This document shows, one piece after another, positions 8,778 through 15,488 of a stretch of 48,743 bases of DNA; position 1 is the stretch's first letter; the number at the start of each line of letters is the position of its first letter. The position numbers were made by a program, and so were the translations under genes. The notes below the pieces were generated by a model, which was not told the DNA's origin, did no database searches, and was given only the letters and a program-made list of their open reading frames with translations. The stretch covers positions 1 to 48,743 of the forward strand of contig BNXB01000005.1 of assembly GCA_025999255.1 (NCBI GenBank), written 5' to 3'. Source of the DNA: Bacteroidia bacterium. Its GTDB lineage: Bacteria; Bacteroidota; Bacteroidia; Bacteroidales; Azobacteroidaceae.

Positions 8778-9980
8778 TTAATACAAAAATCCAAATATCC
8801 AAAGCGGAATTTCATTGCGGAAACCTGTTGTTAAGCCATCAAGGGCAAGAAAAGCATTGTCTAAATTTTTGATTTGCTTTGTAGTTTTGTTTTTGCCGCC
8901 AATTTCAAAATAATATTTACCGTCAATACAAAAATCTGTTTGTTCTGTATATGTAACTTTATGATTGTTTTGTAGTTGATTAAAGAAAAAAGTTTCACGC
9001 AAGTTGCCAACTTCTGGATTTTCTGCCGAAAGAGCATAATTGTAATTGGTATTTTGCAAGTAAATCTTTTCGGGTTTAACCATTTGTCGTATTCCTGTTG
9101 CTTTTTGTTTGAGCAACAAAACGCTGTGAGATTTTTCGAGAAGTTGCAAATAATTCATTAAACTTGTTCGGGTTACCTCAACCATTCGGCTTAATTGTGA
9201 AATGTTAGGCGTAAAAGGAACCATTTCAGAAAGTATGTAAAATAACTTTTTAATTCGGTTAATTGAGTAAAAATCAATGCTTTCTACATTTGGTAAATCA
9301 CTTTCCATTACGGTATTGAATGTTTGTAAAACACGTTCGCCGTAACCCGCAATATCTTCCTGATAATAAGGGTAGTATCCGTATCGAAGATATTTCTGAA
9401 AAGCGGGCAATGGAGTAATTTCTCTTATTAGCTTTTGGGCAATTGAAACGTGATTTTCAAGAATTTCTTCGAGCGAAAATGGTGTTTGCGACTTTCGGAG
9501 TAATCCTTCGAAAATTAAAAACTCCCTAAAAGACAAGCCAAACAACTGAAAATGCCTCACACGACGGCTCAAATCGGCATCCGCCTTGAAAATTTGCAAC
9601 ATTGACGAACCTGTAAAAACCATTTTCAGTTTCGGGAAATCGTCGTAAATGTTTTTGATTTCCTGCGCCCAAGTGGGATATTTATGTACTTCGTCAAGAT
9701 ACAGTTCCTTTCCACCAAGCGAATAAAAATCATCTGCAAGCGAATACAGGTTATTGGTACTGAAATAAATATTGTCTAAACTTACAAACAACACATCTTC
9801 GGGATTATTGCCGTACAGTTCTTTTATATGCTGTAAAAGCATAGTAGTTTTTCCTGTTCCGCGTGCTCCGGTAATGGCTGTCAAACGGTTGCTCCAATCT
9901 ATTTGACTTTTAAGATAGCGTTCAAAACGCATATCTGTTTCTTCCAATTTGCGATAAGCGGCATCACCCCAAGCAATCAT
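8778..9980 (-). CDS. AAA ATPase with DUF4143 C-terminus
   Basis: A 400-aa ATPase of the group annotated as AAA_14/DUF4143, common as a stand-alone accessory gene in Bacteroidota and archaea and of unknown role. Walker A is GARGTGKTT at residues 38-46 and Walker B is ELYLDEVHK at 92-100. The C-terminal half has the DUF4143 pattern, including a winged-helix stretch around NISQLSRMVEVTRTSLMNYLQLLEKSH and a nuclease-like YYFEIGGKNKT. Its ATG overlaps by 4 bp (ATGA) the end of an upstream broken nucleotidyltransferase frame. It begins the accessory island, after a 284-bp gap from thrA in which I see only a short TTACTCA/TGAGTAA palindrome at 8642-8659. Confidence 0.85.
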   Translation of the reverse strand: MIAWGDAAYRKLEETDMRFERYLKSQIDWSNRLTAITGARGTGKTTMLLQHIKELYGNNPEDVLFVSLDNIYFSTNNLYSLADDFYSLGGKELYLDEVHKYPTWAQEIKNIYDDFPKLKMVFTGSSMLQIFKADADLSRRVRHFQLFGLSFREFLIFEGLLRKSQTPFSLEEILENHVSIAQKLIREITPLPAFQKYLRYGYYPYYQEDIAGYGERVLQTFNTVMESDLPNVESIDFYSINRIKKLFYILSEMVPFTPNISQLSRMVEVTRTSLMNYLQLLEKSHSVLLLKQKATGIRQMVKPEKIYLQNTNYNYALSAENPEVGNLRETFFFNQLQNNHKVTYTEQTDFCIDGKYYFEIGGKNKTTKQIKNLDNAFLALDGLTTGFRNEIPLWIFGFLY

Positions 9981-10123
9981 AGATAATGATTTAAAATTAA
10001 CGGCTTGCGATTGCTCGAGTTTTTCCAGATTTCTAATTTATCAAGTATCTCTCTTTTCATATCAAACACAAAGTTCGCATTTATGGCTGTAAAATCGAGG
10101 TCTTCCGAATACTTATCACAACT
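9977..10123 (-). pseudogene. Fragment of an AbiEii-type nucleotidyltransferase
   Basis: The minus strand reads ITSCDKYSEDLDFTAINANF, then FDMKREILDKLEIWKN and a stop. SEDLDF is the hallmark metal-binding motif of AbiEii/MNT-like nucleotidyltransferases, normally preceded by a GGT/GGS motif and followed by some 150-200 further residues. Here the frame is cut after about 40 residues, and upstream it runs into the antisense of another fragment. The open frame continues to 10222, but that part is only the complement of the plus-strand fragment. It is therefore a gene remnant. The stop overlaps the ATPase start by 4 bp. Family call is moderately sure. Confidence 0.55.
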
Positions 10124-10131
10124 TGTGATAA
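10113..10131. repeat. Palindrome at the junction of two gene fragments
   Basis: TTATCACAACTTGTGATAA is a 19-nt palindrome, perfect apart from its central base. Read outward on either strand it encodes I-T-(S/T)-C-D followed by the nucleotidyltransferase motif (KYSEDLDF on minus, NFSVDIDLDF on plus). It therefore sits exactly where two related coding fragments meet head to head. Confidence 0.7.
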
Positions 10132-10330
10132 TTTTTCTGTTGATATTGATTTGGATTTTACCAAAGAGTGCGACCGGGAAGAAATGATTCGGATTGAAAT
10201 AAATTATTCCATGCGGAATCATATCTTGCCGATTGAAAAAAGGAAAACCAATACGGAAAACTATTTGGCATCGTTTGAAAAGGAAGAGCGGATTAAAAAT
10301 GCGGCGTTTTTGACGAATTTCGGCGACTAA
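10124..10330 (+). pseudogene. Second, oppositely oriented AbiEii-type fragment
   Basis: From 10124 the plus strand reads CDNFSVDIDLDFTKECDREE, then MIRIEINYSMRNHILPIEKR, ending AAFLTNFGD and TAA at 10330. DIDLDF is the nucleotidyltransferase active-site motif and RIEINYSMRNHILP is typical of the central part of Bacteroidota AbiEii-like proteins. The two motifs are separated by under 15 residues here, where an intact protein has several tens, so there is an internal deletion, and the N- and C-terminal parts are missing. It lies directly upstream of a gene with an AbiEi-like N-terminus, the usual partner of AbiEii. Confidence 0.55.
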
Positions 10331-10342
10331 TAAAATTATAAT

Positions 10343-10498
10343 GGAGAAAATTCTACAAAATGATGGTTATAATGGAAGAAATTCCTAATCTCCCGGCTTT
10401 GATTAGGTTTTAATGGAAAAAATTCCACGAATTAGCAGTTATAATGGAAAAAATTCCTAATTTTGCAGTCAGATAAATTTTATAATAGAAAAAATTCA
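10343..10498 (+). promoter_or_regulatory. Five phased operator-like repeats upstream of the Fic gene
   Basis: Five copies of (T)TATAATGGAAAAAATTCC start (at their GGAA half) at 10343, 10374, 10415, 10446 and 10487. Each core has dyad form GGAA-N4-TTCC; copies 1 and 5 are slightly degenerate. Spacings are 31, 41, 31 and 41 bp, close to 3 and 4 helical turns, so all would lie on one DNA face. Copies 1-2 and 3-4 look like a 72-bp duplication. A TAATTTTG -7 element (10458-10465) directly follows copy 4, and copy 5 ends 1 bp before the start codon. This is probably the autorepression site of the AbiEi-like N-terminus of the next gene. Confidence 0.7.
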
Positions 10499-10499
10499 A

Positions 10500-12011
10500 A
10501 TGGCAGGTAACATAGATTTTGGAAAAGAAATCATTTTTGCTTCTTCCGATAAAAGCATATCCAATCAAATCAGCAAAGCAGAGAAAGATGGGAAGATACG
10601 GAAAATTGCCCCGCGAATTTACACCACAAATTTACGGGATTCGATAGAATATATCATTAAACGCCACTTTTTTGATATACTCAAATGGCGGTTTCCCGAA
10701 GCAGTAATCAGTCATCGGAGCGCATCGGAATTACGACCAACCGAAACCGGTAATTTTTTTATTACAAGTAATTACACTAAGAAAATAACAGATTTGAAAG
10801 GAATTACGCTGAATGTAATGGAAGGAAAGCCTGCATTGGGTTCGGATATAAATCTGGGTGGAATTTACGCCTCGTCAGAATGTCGGTGGGTATTGGAAAA
10901 CATGCAGATTTCGAGGAAAAAAGGCGATGAGTCAAAAGTCTTTCCAATTGAATATATTGAAGATAAGTTGGAAAAAATCATCATCCGAGAGGGTGAAGAA
11001 GGAATTAATAAGTTCAGAGATAAAGCGAGAGAAACAGCCAAGCAATTAAATTTTGAGAATGAGTTCAATAAGTTGAACGCCATTATTTCTGCATTGTTGA
11101 GTACTCATAGTGTAGATGCCCTAAGTTCTACTTCTGCTAAAGCAAGAGCGACAGGGATGCCTTTTGATGGCAAGCGGGTTGAACTGTTTGAAATTCTGTA
11201 TGATAAATTAAAAGACTACTATTTCCCCGAACGAACAGATAAAAATATATCGGAAGATTCTTTTCGCTTGTTTTCTTTTTTTGAAGCCTATTTTTCAAAC
11301 TATATTGAAGGCACAAAATTTGCGATTGAGGATGCCAAGAAAATTGTTGATACCGGAGTTGCCATGCCAAAGCGAGTAAAGGATTCTCATGATATTTTAG
11401 GTACATTTCATATTGTATCAAACAGTTATGAAATGAGCATCACGCCGGCGACACCCGATGATTTGATTCAAATTTTAAAACGAAGACATTTAACGATGAT
11501 GTCCGCCCGCGCGGAAGATGTCAATGCCGGAGAATTTAAGATACAAAACAATCGGGCAGGAAATACCGAGTTTGTCGATTTCACTTTGGTAGAAGGCACA
11601 TTAAAACAAGGTTTTAAGTATTATGCAGTATTGAACGACCCAATGGCAAAAGCAGTATTTATGATGTTTATGATTTCGGAAGTTCATCCTTTTATTGATG
11701 GTAACGGGCGAATTTCGAGGATTATGGGTAATGCTGAATTGTTTAAAAGCGGATTGTCCCGAATCATTGTTCCTACTGTGTATCGGGAAGATTACATCAT
11801 GTCGCTGAAAAAGTTTACCAACCGAAAAGAACCGGATACATTTATTCGGATAATGGATAAACTTCAATACTTCTCTAACAACATTTTCGGAGATAATTTT
11901 GACGAACTCAATAATTATTTCAAAGCAACTGATGCCTATAAAGAGCCGTCAGAGGGGAAATTGAAAATAATAGACCGGTCGATGCCGGACGTAAGATTAG
12001 ACGAAATATAA
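10500..12011 (+). CDS. Fic-domain protein with AbiEi-like N-terminal regulator
   Basis: 503 aa. Residues 15-45 look like a winged helix (SISNQISKAEKDGKIRKIAP, then RIYTT), and with the following VISHRSASEL region resemble AbiEi-type antitoxin/regulator proteins. The C-terminal half is a Fic domain: active site HPFIDGNGRISR at 396-407 is a canonical HPFx(D/E)GNGRxxR, which in this family transfers AMP from ATP to protein targets. SNYIEG at 266-271 fits the inhibitory [S/T]xxxE[G/N] motif, N-terminal to the active site (class II arrangement), so activity should be self-restrained. The five operator-like repeats just upstream fit autoregulation by its own N-terminus. Targets unknown. Confidence 0.88.
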   Translation: MAGNIDFGKEIIFASSDKSISNQISKAEKDGKIRKIAPRIYTTNLRDSIEYIIKRHFFDILKWRFPEAVISHRSASELRPTETGNFFITSNYTKKITDLKGITLNVMEGKPALGSDINLGGIYASSECRWVLENMQISRKKGDESKVFPIEYIEDKLEKIIIREGEEGINKFRDKARETAKQLNFENEFNKLNAIISALLSTHSVDALSSTSAKARATGMPFDGKRVELFEILYDKLKDYYFPERTDKNISEDSFRLFSFFEAYFSNYIEGTKFAIEDAKKIVDTGVAMPKRVKDSHDILGTFHIVSNSYEMSITPATPDDLIQILKRRHLTMMSARAEDVNAGEFKIQNNRAGNTEFVDFTLVEGTLKQGFKYYAVLNDPMAKAVFMMFMISEVHPFIDGNGRISRIMGNAELFKSGLSRIIVPTVYREDYIMSLKKFTNRKEPDTFIRIMDKLQYFSNNIFGDNFDELNNYFKATDAYKEPSEGKLKIIDRSMPDVRLDEI

Positions 12012-12153
12012 AGTTATGCAGACTATATCCGGTAAAATAAAAAATAAAATAAAGAGAGGAAAGAGGGGTAAACTCTATTTCAATATAGATATATCAAGAT
12101 GCAAGGAGAAACCGATGAGGAAAACCTTTATCACATAGAGCAACATTTCAGAT

Positions 12154-12303
12154 ATGACGATAGTATCAAAATTATTCGTAAATCAGGTAGAAAAATATGA
12201 GGAGTTGGTTAAGGAACAGGCAGAAAGATTGGAGAGGGTGCGAAGGAATAGTGAGGAGGCAGAGAAACTGCGGAAAAATATTGAATTGTTAAAAACCGAG
12301 TAA
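12154..12303 (+). CDS. Possible 49-aa coiled-coil peptide
   Basis: ATG to TAA frame reading MTIVSKLFVNQVEKYEELVK, then a highly charged helical stretch with heptad-like Leu/Ile spacing (EQAERLERVRRNSEEAEKLR, KNIELLKTE). There is no clear ribosome-binding site. It may be the leftover C-terminus of a longer regulator or an independent small protein. Codon use looks like real coding sequence, but I do not recognise a family. Confidence 0.3.
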   Translation: MTIVSKLFVNQVEKYEELVKEQAERLERVRRNSEEAEKLRKNIELLKTE

Positions 12304-12371
12304 GCGATTTTAAGAATATCCGAAATATACATAATCAAAAAATCGAATTACGCAAGTTTCTTGTGATGTTT

Positions 12372-12402
12372 TTTGCCGACACGAAGATTATTACTACCTT
12401 TG
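12372..12402 (+). promoter_or_regulatory. Promoter of the Liv-type operon
   Basis: TTTG (12372-12375), exactly 19 nt, then TACCTTTG (12395-12402): a perfect match to the Bacteroidota sigma-ABfr promoter TTTG-N19-TAnnTTTG. It lies 46 bp before the first transporter gene. No comparable promoter is obvious inside the 8.6-kb gene series that follows. Confidence 0.85.
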
Positions 12403-12448
12403 TGGCCGAAGTTTCAATAGCAGAAATAGAGATAAGTAAAAATATATA

Positions 12449-13099
12449 ATGCTCGAATTAAAAGATATACAAAAGTCATTCGGCGAAGTCCAAGTGCTGA
12501 ACGGAATCAATCTCCGTTTAGAGAAAGGGCTTGTATATACACTCAAGGGCGGTAACGGTTCCGGCAAGACCACCTTAATCAATATTATCTCCGGTTTTCT
12601 TGAACCGACCCAAGGCATTGTTGCATTTAAAGGAAAGAAAATTGCCCGGTTTGCACCCTATCGGGTCAATCGTTTGGGAATAGGCAGGACTTTTCAGGAT
12701 TTGCGGCTTGCCATTCAACTGACGGTGTATGAAAATATCTTGCTTGCTTTGGAAAAGAAGATGTTTGCTTATTCAAATAAGGAACAAGAGAAACGTATAG
12801 ACGCGATATTAGAGAAAGTATCCCTGTCCGAAAAACGGAATGAATTGGCGGGAGAAATCTCTTACGGACAACAAAAATTATTGACAATCGGCTGTTGTAT
12901 GGCAAACAACGCCGATTTGTTGTTAATAGATGAGCCTGTGGCTGGAATCGACAAGGATAATCAATTAAAGATTATTTCTTTGATACATCAATTGAAAGAG
13001 GAAGGCAAAACGATTCTGCAAATAGAACACAACAACGCCTACATTGATGCCACCAGCGACCAAATTTTTCAATTGGAGAAAGGAGTCGTGGTATGCTGA
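12449..13099 (+). CDS. ABC transporter ATPase, LivG-like
   Basis: One of two cytoplasmic ATPases of a HAAT-family (branched-chain amino acid type) importer. Walker A GGNGSGKTT at 34-42, Q-loop at GRTFQDLRL (Q83), signature ISYGQQKLL at 137-145 (the canonical S-G-G replaced by S-Y-G, common in LivG), Walker B LLLIDEP at 157-163, and H-loop in IEHN. Its 216 aa is shorter than usual LivG (about 250-260), because the insert between Q-loop and signature is short. The stop overlaps the start of the second ATPase by 7 bp. It is the first gene after the promoter at 12372. Confidence 0.88.
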   Translation: MLELKDIQKSFGEVQVLNGINLRLEKGLVYTLKGGNGSGKTTLINIISGFLEPTQGIVAFKGKKIARFAPYRVNRLGIGRTFQDLRLAIQLTVYENILLALEKKMFAYSNKEQEKRIDAILEKVSLSEKRNELAGEISYGQQKLLTIGCCMANNADLLLIDEPVAGIDKDNQLKIISLIHQLKEEGKTILQIEHNNAYIDATSDQIFQLEKGVVVC

Positions 13100-13746
13100 A
13101 AGTGCAACATATTACAACCGGCTACGGCAAAAAACAAGTGCTGACCGATGTTTCTTTTGAAGTAAACAAAGGCGAAATTGTTTTGCTAAGCGGTGGCAAT
13201 GGCTCCGGGAAAAGCACTATTTTAAAGTGTATATACGGATTATTGCAACCTTGGAATGAAGACGGAAAAATCATTTTTGAAGGAGAAGATATTACCGGAT
13301 TGCATTCGTCGGAGATGATTCGGAAAGGGATTGTGTATATGCCGCAGAAAAAGAATATGTTTGAGGAATTTACAGTAGAAGAAAATTTATTGACTTCTGC
13401 TGCTATTTATTCTAAATCAGAGGCTAATGAAAGAATTAAAAATGTGTTTGAATTGCTGCCGATTCTTGAAACTATGCGGGAACGGACACCTTTTCACATG
13501 AGTGGCGGTGAACGGCAATTGTTGGCTTTGGGAAATGTGCTGGTACATTCGCCGAAACTAATTCTTTTGGATGAGCCTTTGGCAGGCGTGGATGTTGGCA
13601 ATTCGGAAACTTTAAGGGACTGTATATACGATTTGCAGAAAAACGGTGTTACATTTATAATTGTCGAACACAAACGGCTTTTATTGGAAGATATTGTAAA
13701 TAAAGTAATTGAATTGGAATTGGGAACAATAAAAAAGAAAGAGTGA
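13093..13746 (+). CDS. ABC transporter ATPase, LivF-like
   Basis: Second ATPase of the importer. Walker A GGNGSGKST at 34-42, Q-loop YMPQKKNMFEEFTVEENLL (the PQ...F.TV.ENL pattern of LivF), signature MSGGERQLLALG at 136-147, Walker B LILLDEP at 156-162, H-loop VEHK. 217 aa, slightly short for LivF. It overlaps the upstream ATPase by 7 bp and is followed after one base by an ADP-ribosyltransferase-like gene, so the permease and binding-protein genes come only after a set of unrelated genes. Confidence 0.88.
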   Translation: MLKVQHITTGYGKKQVLTDVSFEVNKGEIVLLSGGNGSGKSTILKCIYGLLQPWNEDGKIIFEGEDITGLHSSEMIRKGIVYMPQKKNMFEEFTVEENLLTSAAIYSKSEANERIKNVFELLPILETMRERTPFHMSGGERQLLALGNVLVHSPKLILLDEPLAGVDVGNSETLRDCIYDLQKNGVTFIIVEHKRLLLEDIVNKVIELELGTIKKKE

Positions 13747-13747
13747 G

Positions 13748-14224
13748 ATGAAAGTTTATCACGGAAGCAATCAAATAATAGAACGACCCCAATTATTGGC
13801 GCCCACACACCCGCTTGATTTTGGGGCAGGTTTTTATGCCACTACAAATTACGAACAGGCAGTCGCTTTCGCAAAAAAAATCATAAAATGGCGTGGCGGA
13901 AATGCTGTTGTGAATACGTATTTGATTGAGGAAGAAGATTTATTGCCTTTCAAAATGTTAAAATTCGACCATCCCGATAAGGAGTGGCTTGATTTTGTCG
14001 TTGAAAACAGGGCGAATAGAGAGCAAACAGGGCTTGTCGAAATTGTTTTCGGACCGGTTGCCAATGATGATGTGTATTCAGTTGTTGATTTATATGAAAG
14101 AGGTTTATATAGCGAAGAAGAAGCGCTTTCTCGATTGAAAATCAAAAAACTGTTCAATCAATATGTTTTCAAAACGCAAGAGGTAATTGATTTGTTAAAT
14201 TTTAAAGAATGTAACGATGTCTGA
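13748..14224 (+). CDS. DUF3990 protein (ADP-ribosyltransferase-like)
   Basis: 158 aa of the DUF3990 family, which is assigned to the ADP-ribosyltransferase fold clan; no activity has been shown that I know of. Family landmarks: YHGS at 4-7, DFGAGFYATT at 24-33, EWLDFVVENR at 79-88, VFGPVANDDVY at 100-110 and FNQYVFKT near the C-terminus, so it looks complete. It starts 1 bp after the LivF-like stop, and its end overlaps the next small gene by 8 bp. Such genes usually sit with DUF3791 genes, as here, in a toxin-antitoxin-like arrangement, which is an inference. Confidence 0.85.
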   Translation: MKVYHGSNQIIERPQLLAPTHPLDFGAGFYATTNYEQAVAFAKKIIKWRGGNAVVNTYLIEEEDLLPFKMLKFDHPDKEWLDFVVENRANREQTGLVEIVFGPVANDDVYSVVDLYERGLYSEEEALSRLKIKKLFNQYVFKTQEVIDLLNFKECNDV

Positions 14225-14459
14225 TAAAAAATTTTCATCAATACTTTGGATTATAACACAAGATTTGGTCGAAACAATAATGCAAACAAAGAACGTCGGC
14301 TTTCATAAGGCTACCGAAATGCTGATGAAGTCGAAAACGTATTCGATGCTCGAAAAAAAGGAAAATGATTTGTGGCAATTCAGCAATGTATTTTTGTATA
14401 AAGTATTTGAAAATGAACTTGTTACAAACAAATTTGAAATGCCCGATGTAATATTGTAA
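14217..14459 (+). CDS. Small DUF3990 partner protein
   Basis: 80 aa, reading SSILWIITQDLVETIMQTKN, then ATEMLMKSKTYSMLEKKENDLW and FLYKVFENEL. It is a helical protein of the kind found beside DUF3990 genes. The same pattern (I..I...VVE..M...N......AT.....S.T...L......LY) recurs as the C-terminal part of the second DUF3990 protein at 14921-15478. The start codon overlaps the DUF3990 stop by 8 bp, indicating coupling. Its role is likely accessory or antitoxin-like to the transferase, by context only. Confidence 0.75.
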   Translation: MSDKKFSSILWIITQDLVETIMQTKNVGFHKATEMLMKSKTYSMLEKKENDLWQFSNVFLYKVFENELVTNKFEMPDVIL

Positions 14460-14464
14460 AAGAG

Positions 14465-14674
14465 ATGACGGATAAAGAAAAATACACATTATTTCTGTTG
14501 GAACAATACAGAGCCAAGCAAAATATTTCGGCAAGTGAAACGTTTGATTTCTTTGTCGAAAATAATTTGTTTGACTATATCAACGACACCTTCGAGGCTA
14601 TTCATACCGAAGATAGCGATTTTGTGGTGTCGCAATTGGTAAAAAATATAGAACGCAATTGTGCAAAAAAATAA
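14465..14674 (+). CDS. DUF3791 protein
   Basis: 69 aa of the DUF3791 family: LFLLEQYRAKQNISASETFD, then FFVENNLFDYINDTFEAIHT and a C-terminal FVVSQLV. The usual pattern of the family (a helix, A/S..TF.FF.....DYI...Y..LHT) is intact. Five bp after the preceding stop, with GAGATG at its start. The family is linked by context to DUF3990 genes; function unknown. Confidence 0.75.
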   Translation: MTDKEKYTLFLLEQYRAKQNISASETFDFFVENNLFDYINDTFEAIHTEDSDFVVSQLVKNIERNCAKK

Positions 14675-14681
14675 GGATTTT

Positions 14682-14924
14682 ATGGATAATCCGGTAAAGA
14701 CATTGGATAAGGACACGAGCGACAAGGTAAGTTTTATGACTTTCATTATTCCAGAGTTTGCCAAGTCGTACAAAATGAATGTTCAAGATGCCTACCGCTA
14801 TTTGAAAAAATACGGCGGAATGGATTACCTGAACAAATGTTGGTGGGCATTGCACACCGACAATCCGTTTTGGGCTGTCAGGGATATGTTTGAAGTTTGC
14901 AAAAACAACGGAGGGATGCGATGA
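14682..14924 (+). CDS. DUF3791 protein
   Basis: 80 aa when started at the ATG at 14682, which has AAGGA 5 bp upstream; a GTG at 14661 would add seven residues and overlap the previous gene. The core reads MTFIIPEFAKSYKMNVQDAY, then YLKKYGGMDYLNKCWWALHT, matching DUF3791. It overlaps the following DUF3990 gene by 4 bp (ATGA). Together with 14465-14674 it gives two DUF3791 copies between two DUF3990 copies. Confidence 0.75.
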   Translation: MDNPVKTLDKDTSDKVSFMTFIIPEFAKSYKMNVQDAYRYLKKYGGMDYLNKCWWALHTDNPFWAVRDMFEVCKNNGGMR

Positions 14925-15478
14925 AAGTTTATCACGGAAGTTACATAAAAATTGGTACTATTGACCTCGAAAAATGTGAAATAGGCAAAGATTTCGGGAG
15001 GGGTTTTTATGTAACCAAAATCAGGAAACAGGCGGAATTTTGGGCGGAACGGAAAGGTCTTTCCCATAAAACGGCAGGTTTTGTTACGGAATTTGATTTC
15101 AACGAAAATGCCCATGATAAAATTGCCACTCGCATTAATGACTATCTGAGCGGAAAACTGTTGAAACAGGATTTTCTTGATGAATTGAAGTTTTTCAAGG
15201 AGACGCACCAAATTTGTTTTCGCACGGCACGTTCTCTTCAGATGCTTGATTATATAGAAAATCCCAAAGATATATCCTACGAAATTTCCAAAATCGGCGA
15301 GCAGGTGGTTGAAAAACTAATGCTTGACAATAATATAGATGAATTACAGGCAACGGATTTGTTCTATAATTCAGATACATTTGCGCAACTTGCCGAAGAG
15401 AGTACGCAACTTTATGAAAAGTTGTGGCAGGAAGTTTATGAGAGGTTGAAGAAAGAATTAGGAACAATTAAAAATTAA
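14921..15478 (+). CDS. Second DUF3990 protein, internally deleted and fused to a partner domain
   Basis: 185 aa from the ATG at 14921; the first 20 nt are identical to those of the gene at 13748. YHGS (4-7) and DFGRGFYVT (24-32) are kept, but the EWLDFVVENR segment and much of the following region of the first copy are missing (about 40 residues), and the text resumes at a stretch comparable to GPVANDD...SEEEALSRLK. FFKETHQICFRTARSLQML is the usual DUF3990 end. After it, residues 118-180 (DISYEISKIGEQVVEKLMLD, NNIDELQATDLFYNSDTFAQ) match the small partner encoded at 14217. So it may be a catalytically altered transferase-partner fusion. Confidence 0.75.
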   Translation: MKVYHGSYIKIGTIDLEKCEIGKDFGRGFYVTKIRKQAEFWAERKGLSHKTAGFVTEFDFNENAHDKIATRINDYLSGKLLKQDFLDELKFFKETHQICFRTARSLQMLDYIENPKDISYEISKIGEQVVEKLMLDNNIDELQATDLFYNSDTFAQLAEESTQLYEKLWQEVYERLKKELGTIKN

Positions 15479-15488
15479 AATAAATAAT

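Larger units (their letters stand above)
12012..12448 (+). other. 437-bp gap between Fic gene and transporter operon
   Basis: It holds an A/G-rich stretch after the Fic stop, a possible 49-codon reading frame (12154-12303) and, near the right end, the strong promoter of the transporter operon. A second frame of 33 codons (12100-12201) is also open, but has nothing recognisable. I see no terminator hairpin after the Fic gene. Confidence 0.6.

Noticed and set aside
14661..14681. Earlier GTG start for the third small gene of the ART-like module
   Set aside because: The ATG at 14682 has an AAGGA site, and the GTG lies inside the preceding gene.
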